Shown here piece by piece: positions 1 to 7,204 of a DNA stretch of 17,696 nt (position 1 is the stretch's first letter; each line of letters begins with the position of its first letter). The notes beneath the pieces were generated by a model, which was not told the origin of the DNA, made no database searches, and saw only the letters and a list, made by a program, of their open reading frames with translations. Origin of the DNA: Myxococcales bacterium (GTDB lineage: Bacteria > Myxococcota_A > UBA9160 > SMWR01); assembly GCA_022571825.1 (NCBI GenBank), contig JACZXC010000013.1:1-17696 (forward strand). The letters run 5' to 3'. The translations under genes and the position numbers were made by a program.

Positions 1-288
1 CTGCTCGATCGGCTGAAAAAGCGGGGCGCGAGCAGCGAGACGTACGGTCTGCTCGGCCGGGTGTACAAGGATCGGGGGGAAGCGGCGGCCGGGGCAGGCG
101 AGGCGCTGCTTGCGAGGGGGTTGCTGGATAGAGCGATCGAGGCGTATCTCGCCGGGTTCGAGACTGATTGGCGCGATGCTTATCCCGGCGTCAACACCGT
201 GACGCTGATGGAGCTTCGGGACCCGCCCGACCCCAGACGCGCGGCATTGCTGCCGGTGGTCCGCTACGCGGTCGACCCGAAGATCGCG
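1..288 (+). CDS. TPR/TRAFs-binding domain (DUF4071-like) protein, C-terminal fragment truncated at both ends
   Basis: Frame 1 is open from the first base, so the gene starts left of the window. The translation contains LGRVYKDR, then AYLAGFETDWRDAYPG, VTLMELRDPPDPRR and LLPVVRYAVDPKIA. From memory this matches the conserved block of the tetratricopeptide/TRAFs-binding (DUF4071) family, which normally continues with a DYWDYATLLELAV-like segment. That continuation is absent: from about base 290 the frame is only the antisense of a glycerol-3-phosphate dehydrogenase gene, although it stays open by chance to base 2223. A gene caller would therefore report an artificial long protein. The family is associated with stress and signalling loci, but its biochemical role is poorly defined. 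The lost C-terminus suggests either a deletion or an assembly join. Family assignment is fairly confident; the exact end is approximate. Confidence 0.6.
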
Positions 289-1251
289 ACGGAGCGGTTC
301 GAGCAGGTAATCGACGTCCTCGGCGGTGATCTCGGGCCAATCCGCGTGCCCCGGCTTGGTGGTCGTGTCTGTCGTTCCGATGTAGGTGACGTCACCGCGG
401 CGAATCACGAAGATCGTGCGCCGATGGCCCGCTCTCAGGATCACCATGTTGCGAATCGGAAGTCGCTCGGCCCGCACGACGATGTGGACGCCCTTCGAGA
501 GGTGAAGGAGTGGCGGCGCCGCTTGGTCCTCGAGGCGGCGGATGGCATCCACCCAGGGCCCGGCTGCGTTGATCACACAGCGACCCCGCACGTGAAAGCG
601 TCGGTCCGTAAAGCGGCAGGCCGCCTCCACGCCCTCGGCCCGGCCCCGATCGAGAACGATCGACTCCACCCGGGCGTGGTTGAGAACGACGGCACCCAGG
701 TCAACCGCCGAGCGCAGGTTGGCCAGCACCAGATGTGCGTCGTCCGTCAGGTATTCGCGATACGCGCAGGCGCGCCTGTAAATCCCGCGATCGAGCAACG
801 GTTCTTCGCGTTCGAGATCTGCCTCGTCCCAGTTGCGGTGGAGATCCGCGCGCTCCACGGCGCCGAGTTTCTCGTAGGTGGTCACACCGGCGCGGATTCG
901 CAGCAGTCCCGCGTAGGAACGGGCCGGAACCACCATCCAGCGCGGTGTCGCCAAATGCGGAGCGAGCCGGAAGATCTGCTTTCGCTCGAGGGCCGTGGTT
1001 CGCACCAAGGCGATATCGCCCATGGCGAGATAGCGCAGGCCTCCGTGAATCAGCTTCGAGGAACGACTGGAAGTTCCCGACGCGAAGTCTTTCGCCTCGA
1101 CCAGCGCGACCGAGAGCCCGCGCAGGGAGGCCTCTCGGGCGACTCCTGCCCCGGCGATGCCGCCGCCGATGATCACGCAGTCGAATTGCTCTCTTTCGAG
1201 GCGATCGATGGTTTCGGACCGAGCCGCGGCGGGTATCGCGCCGGCCGTCAT
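286..1251 (-). pseudogene. glpD: Aerobic glycerol-3-phosphate dehydrogenase (GlpD/GlpA-type), C-terminus missing
   Basis: FAD enzyme that oxidises sn-glycerol-3-phosphate to dihydroxyacetone phosphate at the membrane and passes electrons to quinone. ATG at 1251 is preceded by a GAGGG ribosome site. The dinucleotide-binding motif GGGIAGAG lies at residues 29-36, followed by SGTSSRSSKLIHGGLRYL, which is diagnostic of the family. Later come INAAGPWVD and a segment reading FVIRRGDVTYIGTTDT. Recognisable homology stops after DVDYLLEPLRR at about residue 320, where about 500 or more residues are usual. Beyond that point the frame stays open to the window edge but reads only the antisense of the TPR-protein fragment. 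The roughly 200 missing residues include the C-terminal helical domain, so the product is probably inactive if the junction is genuine. It lies 36 bases downstream of the SDR gene on the same strand, consistent with one transcript. Confidence 0.8.
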
Positions 1252-1287
1252 CGGGTCCCTCGATCACAAGCTCGGGTCGACAATGGG

Positions 1288-2016
1288 CTAGGCGGCGAGT
1301 TCGCGGAGATCGACGACCGCACCGTTGGGGAGATCCCGATCGAGAAGCGACCAGATCTCGCGGGCCACCTTCTCGGGATCGAGCAGTTCCCCCCGCTCGT
1401 ACATCTTCTTGAAGAGATCCAATTGCGGGAAGTGGTCGGCGGGTGTGTTGCGGATCTCCGTCTGCATGGCCGTCGCCACCACTCCCGGGCGGACGGCGAG
1501 AATCCGACAGTGGTTGCCTCGAAGCGCCTGCTCCGCGCCCGCCGTACGCACCCATTGGTCCACCGCCGCCTTGCCGGCACCGTAGGACGTCCAACCTTCG
1601 TACACGTTGCCCGCGGCCCCCGAGCTGATCAGGATCAGGTGGCATTTCGCCCGGGTCCGCTGGGTGGCCTCGAGGAAGGCGTCGCCCAGGACCTGGGGAG
1701 CTGCGCTGTTGAGCAGCACGTTGCGCTTGTAGGCCTGGCCTCCCACTTCGCCGGCGAAGCCGATGGGAGCGAGGGTTCCGGCACAGTGGACGAAGACGAT
1801 GCGCTCGCCGGCGTAATCGTTCAGCTGTTGCACCAGGAAGTCGCCGAGGATGTCCCAGGATTCCGGATTGGACAGGTCTGCCGCGATGTGATCGAAATCG
1901 TCGGTCCCCCGGCGACTGATGTCGTAGATCTGGGCATCCTCGAACGGAACCGTGCGAGCCATGGCGAGGCCGATTCCGCTGGATCCGCCGGTGATGAAGA
2001 CCAGATTCTGGTTCAC
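1288..2016 (-). CDS. Short-chain dehydrogenase/reductase (SDR), benzil/sepiapterin-reductase-like
   Basis: Classical SDR of 242 residues, a normal family length, expected to be a soluble NAD(P)(H)-dependent oxidoreductase. The cofactor glycine motif TGGSSGIG is at residues 9-16. The usual NAG motif appears as CAG at 78-80. Catalytic serine lies in ISSGAAG (131-132), and Tyr145/Lys149 form the YxxxK motif in SYGAGK. The compact N-terminus and overall layout resemble the benzil reductase/sepiapterin reductase branch, which is a guess about substrate class only. The start is GTG at 2016. A TAGAGT hexamer ends seven bases upstream, which suggests a leaderless transcript. Downstream on the same strand is the truncated glpD; upstream and divergent is the phosphotransferase operon. 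The product is certain as a family, the substrate unknown. Confidence 0.88.
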   Translation of the reverse strand: MNQNLVFITGGSSGIGLAMARTVPFEDAQIYDISRRGTDDFDHIAADLSNPESWDILGDFLVQQLNDYAGERIVFVHCAGTLAPIGFAGEVGGQAYKRNVLLNSAAPQVLGDAFLEATQRTRAKCHLILISSGAAGNVYEGWTSYGAGKAAVDQWVRTAGAEQALRGNHCRILAVRPGVVATAMQTEIRNTPADHFPQLDLFKKMYERGELLDPEKVAREIWSLLDRDLPNGAVVDLRELAA

Positions 2017-2241
2017 GACCGGACTCTAGCATGGGGGGTGCGCGCTTCCGGTGCTAGCGGGGCGAGGAGGGCGACTCGAGAGTCGGCCGACGCGCAGCGG
2101 TCTCAGCGACAGCGTTCGGCGTGCAGGCGAATCCCTATTCGGCACGTCCCAGATCGACCCGGCGAAGCGAGTCGATCCATGATCGCCGGCGCTACCATGG
2201 ACACTCGCAGCTTTCGGGCTTGATCCCGCAGGTGGAACAGA
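2017..2241. promoter_or_regulatory. Divergent promoter region between SDR and phosphotransferase operons
   Basis: These 225 bases hold no convincing gene. On the minus strand TAGAGT (2028-2023) sits six bases before the SDR GTG. On the plus strand the phosphotransferase ATG at 2242 is preceded by AGGTGG, a plausible ribosome site. TACCAT at 2193-2198 is a weak candidate -10 element. The region also carries one copy of an intergenic repeat (2092-2114) found again near 16.58 kb. Promoter calls are by eye. Confidence 0.35.
2092..2114. repeat. Dispersed intergenic repeat, copy A
   Basis: A 23-base segment beginning GCGCAGCGGTCTC and ending GACAGCG is identical to 16574-16596. Both copies are in non-coding DNA and both have GTCGGCC close by (before this copy, after the other). 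A perfect 23-base match is not expected by chance in 17.7 kb, so this looks like a fragment of a genome-wide intergenic repeat family. Confidence 0.6.
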
Positions 2242-3294
2242 ATGGGTGAGCGAGATCTCGCAGCGGACCTGGCGCGGTTTCTGGAGGCGAGGCTCGGTGA
2301 CGCGAGTCGCGTGCGGGTGCAGAACCTGGAGCGAAACACCGAGGGCTTCTCCCAGGAGACTTTTTCCTTCAACGCCGAGATTCGGCGCGGTCGGTTTCGC
2401 GAGGTTCGCGACTACGTAGTCAAACGGGAGCCGAAAGCCGGCCTGCTCGAGCCCTACGATCTGGAGCCTGAGTTTCGGGTGCTTCACGCCTTGTCCGACG
2501 ACCCCTTGCCCTCGCCCCCGACCCCCTGGTTCGAAGACGACCCGGCGGTGCTGGAGCGCCCGTTCTATGTGATGGAGAAACTGCCCGGCGAAGTGCCCAT
2601 CCCGGCTGGGGGGCCCGATGGAACCGGCCCCTTCAGCCAGGGAGAGCGGCAATCCCTGGGACCTCAGGTCGCCCGATCGCTGGCGCAGCTGCACGCCATC
2701 GACTGGCGCAAGCTCGGGCTCGAGTTCCTGGGGGTGCCGGCATCCGGCCGCGGCGCCGCGCAACGCGAGCTCGCCCGCTGGGAGAGTCGAATCGAACGGG
2801 TCGAGCTTCCGGTTCCTCCGATCCTCGCGGAAGCGCTGCTGTGGCTGCGGCACCACGTGCCGTCGACGGACGAGATCACCCTGGTCCAGGGCGACTACCG
2901 TCTCGGCAACCTCCTGGTCGATTGCCAGGGAGATCGCGCCGACCTGCTCGGGATCCTGGACTGGGAGATGGTCCACCTCGGAGATCCGCTGGAAGACCTG
3001 GCTTGGTGCAGCTCCGAGCTCTGGCGCGGCGGCACGCCTTGGGCCGGCGCGATGCTGCCCCCCGAAGAGTTCGCAGCGGTCTACGCGGCGGCCTCAGGCC
3101 GCACCGTCGACGCGGAACGCATGACTTTCTATGGGCTCCTCACCGTGGTCAAGATGATCGCGATCATGCGGACGGGTCTGCGCGCCTTTGGCGAGGGTCG
3201 AACCCGCGATCTGCGGATGGCGATCTTCGATCACCAGCTTCCCTTCCTCTACGCCCTCTTGGCGGTGGTCCGGGGCTGGCTCGGCAACCCGTGA
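2242..3294 (+). CDS. Phosphotransferase-family (APH/ACAD11 kinase-like) protein
   Basis: Protein of 350 residues with the aminoglycoside phosphotransferase/choline-kinase fold, in the subgroup related to the kinase domain of ACAD11 and often found in lipid-catabolism loci. The putative ATP-binding lysine is K61 in YVVKRE. The catalytic loop is LVQGDYRLGN (Asp218, Asn223), with glutamine in place of the usual histidine of HGD. The metal-binding aspartate is Asp240 in GILDWE, followed by HLGDPLEDLAW. It is expected to phosphorylate a small hydroxylated molecule or acyl group; ACAD11-type kinases act on 4-hydroxyacyl-CoA, but that substrate is only an analogy here. ATG at 2242 follows AGGTGG. 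The stop is directly followed by the next gene, making this the first gene of a three-gene operon. Antibiotic resistance is an unlikely role. Confidence 0.85.
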   Translation: MGERDLAADLARFLEARLGDASRVRVQNLERNTEGFSQETFSFNAEIRRGRFREVRDYVVKREPKAGLLEPYDLEPEFRVLHALSDDPLPSPPTPWFEDDPAVLERPFYVMEKLPGEVPIPAGGPDGTGPFSQGERQSLGPQVARSLAQLHAIDWRKLGLEFLGVPASGRGAAQRELARWESRIERVELPVPPILAEALLWLRHHVPSTDEITLVQGDYRLGNLLVDCQGDRADLLGILDWEMVHLGDPLEDLAWCSSELWRGGTPWAGAMLPPEEFAAVYAAASGRTVDAERMTFYGLLTVVKMIAIMRTGLRAFGEGRTRDLRMAIFDHQLPFLYALLAVVRGWLGNP

Positions 3295-3295
3295 C

Positions 3296-3763
3296 GTGTT
3301 GATTCCCCCCGAAAAGCTCGTGGACGGCTGTCTGGAGACGCTGCGCGAGGAGGTGCTTCCGTACCTGGAGAAGCGTTCGGCGCGGGGGCAGCTCTACGCG
3401 GTTCTGGATGTGCTCCAGAACCTACGAGACCGCATCGAAGAAAAGACGGCACCGCTCGAGAACGAGGCAGACTCTGCTCGGATGGCCCTCGAGCAGATCG
3501 CGGCGGTGTTGCGGGACGGGGGGGACGCCGTCGCGGCCGACGCCGTCGCGGCCGAGGTGGCTTCCGCAGCCGGCGAGTCGAGCGCAGACCGGGCGGCGGC
3601 GCTGGGCCGGACCCTGGTCTCGGCGATCGAATCCCTCTACGCCCTTCCGAGCGGGATGCCCGAGGCGGCGCAGCGCGCCCTCGCCGCCCATCTCGGTCCG
3701 CAGGCGATTCGCGACGTCGCTCCTCTCAAACCCTCACTCCTCAACGAGATCTCGAAAGGCTGA
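3296..3763 (+). CDS. Small helical hypothetical protein of the phosphotransferase operon
   Basis: I do not recognise a named family. The frame is open from 3188, but the sensible start is GTG 3296 (or TTG 3299), one base after the upstream stop, giving about 155 residues. The protein looks almost entirely alpha-helical and charged, with leucine-rich heptad-like stretches such as LREEVLPYLEKRSARGQLYAVLD. A perfect 15-base tandem duplication at 3524-3553 encodes the repeated AVAAD/AVAAE segment. There is no signal peptide, membrane segment or cysteine-rich motif. It is locked between a phosphotransferase and an AttH-like gene with almost no spacing (three bases to the next ATG), which argues that it is translated and works with them. 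Function unknown. Coding status is supported by frame continuity and operon spacing. Confidence 0.65.
   Translation: MLIPPEKLVDGCLETLREEVLPYLEKRSARGQLYAVLDVLQNLRDRIEEKTAPLENEADSARMALEQIAAVLRDGGDAVAADAVAAEVASAAGESSADRAAALGRTLVSAIESLYALPSGMPEAAQRALAAHLGPQAIRDVAPLKPSLLNEISKG
3524..3553 (+). repeat. Perfect 15-base tandem duplication inside a coding sequence
   Basis: Two adjacent identical copies of GACGCCGTCGCGGCC (3524-3538 and 3539-3553) keep the frame and duplicate the peptide DAVAA. This is typical of replication slippage in an alanine-rich linker. Confidence 0.8.
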
Positions 3764-3766
3764 CCC

Positions 3767-4885
3767 ATGCTGTCACGATACGATGACTACCCGATCCACC
3801 AGACCCCCGAGCCTCTGGCGCATCCGTCGACCAGCGACCGCAACTTCTACGATCGCACCTGGATGGCGGGGTTCTCGCGCGACGCCGACCTCTTCTTCAG
3901 CGTGGCGCTGGGGGTCTATCCCAATCGACGGGTCATGGACGCCTCGTTCAGTGTCGTGCGAGACGGGATCCAGACCTCATTGCATGCCTCGCGTCTGATA
4001 CCGATCGACCGCGCCGAGACCCGCGTGGGTCCCCTGTCCGTCGAGGTGCTCGAACCGATGCGCAGCCTGCGGGTTCGGGTCGAACCGAACTCCACGGGAC
4101 TCGACGGCGAGCTCGAGTTTCGCGCGCGCACGGTGCCGATCGAGGAGCCCCGGGTGATCCGCAGCCAGGAGGGCCGCATCTTCATGGACTCGACCCGATT
4201 CACCCAGTTCGGAGGCTGGTCCGGCCATCTTCGCATTCACGGTCAGACGGTGACCGTCGACGCTGCGCGTGTACTCGGAACCCGCGATCGGTCCTGGGGA
4301 ATCCGTCCCGTCGGAGAACGCGAGGCGGGCGCTCCGGGTCCCCCGCCTCAGTTCTTCTGGTTGTGGGCGCCGATTCATTTCGACGACCTGTGCACGCACG
4401 TCGGGCTCAACGAGGACGAGAACGGTCGCGTCTGGCACATGGGCGGCGCGATCGCCCGCACCCACGCGTCTCCCGAGACGATCTCGGACGCCGAGCCCGT
4501 CGAGCCCGTCGAGCGGATGGCGTCGGTCGAACACCGGATCCAGTGGGAGAAGGGAACGCGGCGCGCCGCTTCCGCCGAGATCGAGCTGATACCCCACCAA
4601 GGGGAGCCGCGGGTGATTTCGCTCGAGCCTTTGCTGCGCTTTCAGATGCTCGGACTCGGCTACTTGCATCCGGAGTGGGGCCACGGTCTGTGGAAAGGGG
4701 AGGAGGCGCTGGGCGGTGAGGAGTGGAAGCTCGATGCCCTGGACCCGCTCGACCCTCGACACATCCACGTGCAGCAGCTGTGCCGCGCCCGGATGGGCGA
4801 TCGCGAGGGAATCGGCTTGCTGGAGCAGCTCGTGATCGGTCCCCACCACCCCACCGGGCTCCGATCTCTCTTCGACGGCGCCTAG
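3767..4885 (+). CDS. AttH/CrtC-like (DUF7065/DUF7064-type) lipocalin-fold protein
   Basis: Protein of 372 residues starting three bases after the upstream stop. The motif GTRDRSWGIRPVG (residues 171-183), flanked by beta-rich sequence with many tryptophans and glycines, is characteristic of AttH/carotenoid-1,2-hydratase-like proteins, here of the bacterial branch I remember as DUF7065 plus DUF7064. The N-terminal half carries FSRDADLFFSVALGVYPNR and the C-terminal half RFQMLGLGYLHPEWGHGLWKG, both typical of the two lipocalin-like barrels. The fold suggests binding or hydration of a hydrophobic molecule, but no reaction has been shown for this branch to my knowledge. No signal peptide is evident, so it is probably cytoplasmic. 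It is the last gene of the phosphotransferase operon, which may process a hydrophobic substrate together. A short EPVEPVE repeat is present near residue 245. Confidence 0.7.
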   Translation: MLSRYDDYPIHQTPEPLAHPSTSDRNFYDRTWMAGFSRDADLFFSVALGVYPNRRVMDASFSVVRDGIQTSLHASRLIPIDRAETRVGPLSVEVLEPMRSLRVRVEPNSTGLDGELEFRARTVPIEEPRVIRSQEGRIFMDSTRFTQFGGWSGHLRIHGQTVTVDAARVLGTRDRSWGIRPVGEREAGAPGPPPQFFWLWAPIHFDDLCTHVGLNEDENGRVWHMGGAIARTHASPETISDAEPVEPVERMASVEHRIQWEKGTRRAASAEIELIPHQGEPRVISLEPLLRFQMLGLGYLHPEWGHGLWKGEEALGGEEWKLDALDPLDPRHIHVQQLCRARMGDREGIGLLEQLVIGPHHPTGLRSLFDGA

Positions 4886-4888
4886 CTT

Positions 4889-4926
4889 GGCGGGTCCCGG
4901 TCCGGGCAGAGCCCGGCCCACCCGCC
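4889..4926. terminator. Hairpin between convergent genes
   Basis: An inverted repeat pairs GGCGGGT (4889-4895) with ACCCGCC (4920-4926), and inside it CCGGGC (4902-4907) with GCCCGG (4911-4916), leaving a three-base loop. It lies four bases past the stop of the AttH-like gene and upstream of the convergent GNAT stop, the expected place for a bidirectional terminator. There is no T-run, so Rho-independent function is uncertain. Confidence 0.45.
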
Positions 4927-4937
4927 TGCTTCACCTC

Positions 4938-4956
4938 CCGCGGCCTTTGACCTTGG
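4938..4956. repeat. Dispersed intergenic repeat, second module
   Basis: The 19 bases here beginning CCGCGGCCTTTG match 16547-16565 at 18 of 19 positions (one A/G difference). Both are intergenic. At 16.55 kb this module sits eight bases before the 23-base module shared with 2.1 kb, so the three sites appear to carry different parts of one repeat family. Confidence 0.5.
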
Positions 4957-5030
4957 GCGCTGCCCAGCCACCGGGCGTGCGCGAAACGTCGGACAGGAAA
5001 GACTCGTTCGCTCTGCGCCGCGGTGTTTCC

Positions 5031-5681
5031 TCAGGAGGCGGCGGACATTTTGCGCACCATGAACTGGAGGTGGTGGCGGCCTCCCGTTGGGGTGCGCATC
5101 CCGGGAGCACGCTGTGGCTCGCCAAGACACGCAAAGCCCATACGCTTGAAGAAGGCAATCGCGCGCTGGTTCTCGAGCAGAGTGCCCAGGTGGCACCCGG
5201 GTGATCCGACCTCGGTAAGACGCTTGAACCACGCCTCCATGAGCGAGGCGCCAGCACCGCATCCGCGGGCCTCGGGGAGGAGATTGATGTGTAGGTGTGA
5301 TGGCCAGCGCGGGTCTTCCAGCTCTCCGCTCGGCAACCCTCGCTGGGAAATGGTATCGGGCACCCCGCGCCATAGGAATCCCGCGGTACCGGGTCGGACG
5401 AACGGCGCGTATCGAACAGCCGCTCGGGTGACAGCCTGCGCCGGGTTGGGGGCTGCGCGGCTGTCGACGCAGCCGGTGAGAAACCCGACGATGTGGCGAT
5501 CGCGGACGGCGACGAACCGGGATTCTGGCTCCTGATCCGTGTAGTACGCCGTCCAGATTTGATGCCATGCGAGACCTCGAGTAGGAGCTGGAGGAGTGAG
5601 CCGCGATCTCGAGAGGAACTGACTGGCTAGCTCATCGTGGTCGGGCCGCCCGACGGGGGAATAGGGTCGTCAAACCCGCAT
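5031..5681 (-). pseudogene. GNAT-family N-acetyltransferase with in-frame stop at codon 4
   Basis: An acetyl-CoA-dependent N-acetyltransferase fold is clear: motif A reads LPEARGCGAGASLMEAWF (the RGxGxG pyrophosphate loop), followed by LENQRAIAFFKRMGF, the usual C-terminal signature. Upstream in the same frame are WTAYYTDQEPESRFVAV and GFLTGCVDS, which fit the N-terminal half of a roughly 200-residue GNAT subfamily. Going further up, the frame reads RPYSPVGRPDHDEL, where such proteins normally begin, and is immediately preceded by TGA (5672-5670) and then ATG-CGG-GTT (5681-5673). No ATG, GTG or TTG occurs between the TGA and residue 100. The only canonical in-frame start after it is GTG 5363, which would omit half the domain. 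I infer a CGA-to-TGA nonsense mutation or a sequencing error. Substrate unknown. It converges on the AttH-like operon. Confidence 0.65.
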
Positions 5682-5796
5682 CGCATTTCTGTTTCCGTCA
5701 AGGCGAGAAGGAATGCCAAAGAATTGACGAATGATTCTACCACGGATCCATTGCGGCGCGGCGTAGCTCGCGGTGATTCGCAGCCACGGGGCCTGC

Positions 5797-5809
5797 TATC
5801 GTGACGCGG
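5797..5809 (+). promoter_or_regulatory. Candidate extended -10 element and leaderless start of chsH2-like operon
   Basis: TGCTATCGT (5794-5802) resembles an extended -10 box. The ATG at 5810 is eight bases past its end, near the expected transcription start, and no ribosome site is visible between them. A convincing -35 is not seen. The remaining bases from 5682 to 5796 hold no gene. Confidence 0.3.
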
Positions 5810-6769
5810 ATGAAAAAATCGGAGACGCCGCTGCTCGATCAAATGCGCCAGCTGACCGGTGCCCCGGTGGGGGAGCCGAACACCGCGCGAGATCCGGTGA
5901 ACCAGGCGATGATCCGCCACTGGTGCGATGCCGTCGACGACCGGAATCCCGTGTACACGGATCCCGAGTTCGCCGAGAAATCCGTCCACGGCGGCATCGT
6001 GGCGCCTCCGACGATGCTTCAGGCCTGGACCATGCCGGGGCTGATGTCCCGGGAGGAGCGCGAGGCCCGGGCGCCCCGGGGGCCGAGTGTGCTCCGCCTC
6101 CTCGACGAGGCCGGCTTTACCTCGGTCGTGGCGACCAACTGTACCCAGGCGTACAAGCGCTACCTTCGACCCGGAGACCTTCTCACGGTCAGTCACTCGA
6201 TCGAGGCCGTGTCCGACGAGAAGAAGACGGCGCTGGGTGTGGGTCACTTCGTCACCCAGCTCACGTGCTATCGCGATCAGAACGGCGAGGAAGTGGCAAC
6301 GATGCGCTTCCGCCTCCTCAAGTTCCGTCCGACCGAGCGATCGGCCGGGGCCGAGAGGCGGGGGGCACCGAAGCGCTCGCGGCCCGTGCCGTCGATCAAC
6401 CACGACAATCGTTTCTTCTGGGACGGGGTCCAAGCGGGGAGGCTCCTGATCCAGCGCTGCTTCTGCGGAAAGCTCCGCCATCCGCCCGGTCCCATGTGTC
6501 CAGTCTGTCGTTCGCTGGAGTGGGAGGCGGCGGAGGCCTGCGGCCGGGGCACGGTGTACAGCTATGTCGTCGCCCACCATCCGCCGATTCCCCCGTTTGA
6601 GTACCCGAACCTGATCGTTCTGGTGGAGCTCGAGGAGGGAGTCCGTATCGTCTCGAATCTCGTCGACATCGAGCCCGAAGAGGTCGAGATCGGGATGGCC
6701 GTCCGAGCTCGCTTCGACGAGGTCGAGCCGGACCGAATCCTGTTGCAGTTCGAGCGAGCGAAGGGTTAG
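5810..6769 (+). CDS. chsH2: MaoC-like hydratase/DUF35 OB-fold fusion, ChsH2-like
   Basis: Protein of 319 residues (ATG 5810 chosen over GTG 5801). Residues 25-175 form a hot-dog MaoC domain. Its usual hydratase motif appears as DDRNPVY (43-49), with tyrosine where the catalytic histidine would sit, so this half is probably non-catalytic. Residues 198-319 form a DUF35 domain: a rubredoxin-like zinc ribbon with Cys217, Cys219, Cys230 and Cys233, then an OB fold (GRGTVYSYVVAHHPP). The first cysteine pair is CxC rather than the usual CxxC. This architecture is that of actinobacterial ChsH2, which pairs with ChsH1 for enoyl-CoA hydration and, through DUF35, with the Ltp2 aldolase. Both partners follow directly here, in the Mycobacterium order. 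The substrate in this organism is not proven to be a steroid. Confidence 0.82.
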   Translation: MKKSETPLLDQMRQLTGAPVGEPNTARDPVNQAMIRHWCDAVDDRNPVYTDPEFAEKSVHGGIVAPPTMLQAWTMPGLMSREEREARAPRGPSVLRLLDEAGFTSVVATNCTQAYKRYLRPGDLLTVSHSIEAVSDEKKTALGVGHFVTQLTCYRDQNGEEVATMRFRLLKFRPTERSAGAERRGAPKRSRPVPSINHDNRFFWDGVQAGRLLIQRCFCGKLRHPPGPMCPVCRSLEWEAAEACGRGTVYSYVVAHHPPIPPFEYPNLIVLVELEEGVRIVSNLVDIEPEEVEIGMAVRARFDEVEPDRILLQFERAKG

Positions 6770-6778
6770 GAGCCCACC

Positions 6779-7204
6779 GTGCGAGAGCCCACCCGGACGA
6801 CCACCCTGCGATACCACCAGGTCGCCATCGGAGACGAGCTTTCCGACCTCACGCTTCCCATCACCGCCACGGTCATCGTTTCCGGGGCGATCGCTTCCCG
6901 CGACTACCAGGATGTGCACCATGACCGCGACCTCGCCGTCGAGCGCGGCTCGGAAGACATCTTCATGAACATCCTCACCAGCAACGGTTACGTCGGTCGC
7001 TTCGTGACGGACTGGGCGGGCCCGGAGGCGTTGATCCAGCGCGTCGACATCCGTCTGGGTGCGCCAAACTACCCGGGTGACACGATGGTGATGACGGGTC
7101 GCGTGAAGGAGAAGAGCGACGGAATCATCACCGTCGAACTCGTCGGCAAGAACGGACTCGGAAACCATGTGACCGGAACCGTCGACCTGCGCCTTCCCCA
7201 ATGA
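6779..7204 (+). CDS. chsH1: MaoC-like enoyl-CoA hydratase small subunit, ChsH1-like
   Basis: A single hot-dog domain of 141 residues starting at GTG 6779, with GGAG about nine bases upstream. The motif SRDYQDVHHD gives Asp42 and His47, the Asp-x4-His spacing of MaoC hydratases and of the catalytic pair in mycobacterial ChsH1. The C-terminal half (GAPNYPGDTMVMTGRV) is the standard hot-dog strand region. In the known system ChsH1 and ChsH2 form a heterotetramer that hydrates the short steroid side-chain enoyl-CoA to a tertiary alcohol. Complementary defects here (motif intact in this subunit, lost in the partner) support the same division of labour. The stop overlaps the ATG of the aldolase gene by four bases (ATGA), indicating translational coupling. 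Confidence 0.82.
   Translation: MREPTRTTTLRYHQVAIGDELSDLTLPITATVIVSGAIASRDYQDVHHDRDLAVERGSEDIFMNILTSNGYVGRFVTDWAGPEALIQRVDIRLGAPNYPGDTMVMTGRVKEKSDGIITVELVGKNGLGNHVTGTVDLRLPQ

Noticed and set aside
61..2223. A 720-codon open frame on + spanning glpD and the SDR gene
   Set aside because: Only the first ~75 codons resemble a protein family. The rest is codon-aligned antisense of glpD and then antisense of the SDR gene, with clear conserved motifs on the minus strand.
2242..3294. Aminoglycoside resistance kinase
   Set aside because: The fold is shared, but the sequence and operon context match the ACAD11-like metabolic branch.
4882..5568. A 228-codon minus-strand frame over the GNAT gene
   Set aside because: The GNAT motifs are in a different minus-strand frame; this one is Arg/Pro-rich shadow sequence.
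5627..7201. A 524-codon open frame on - opposite the chsH2/chsH1-like genes
   Set aside because: No family features; the plus strand encodes the MaoC and DUF35 domains with intact motifs.
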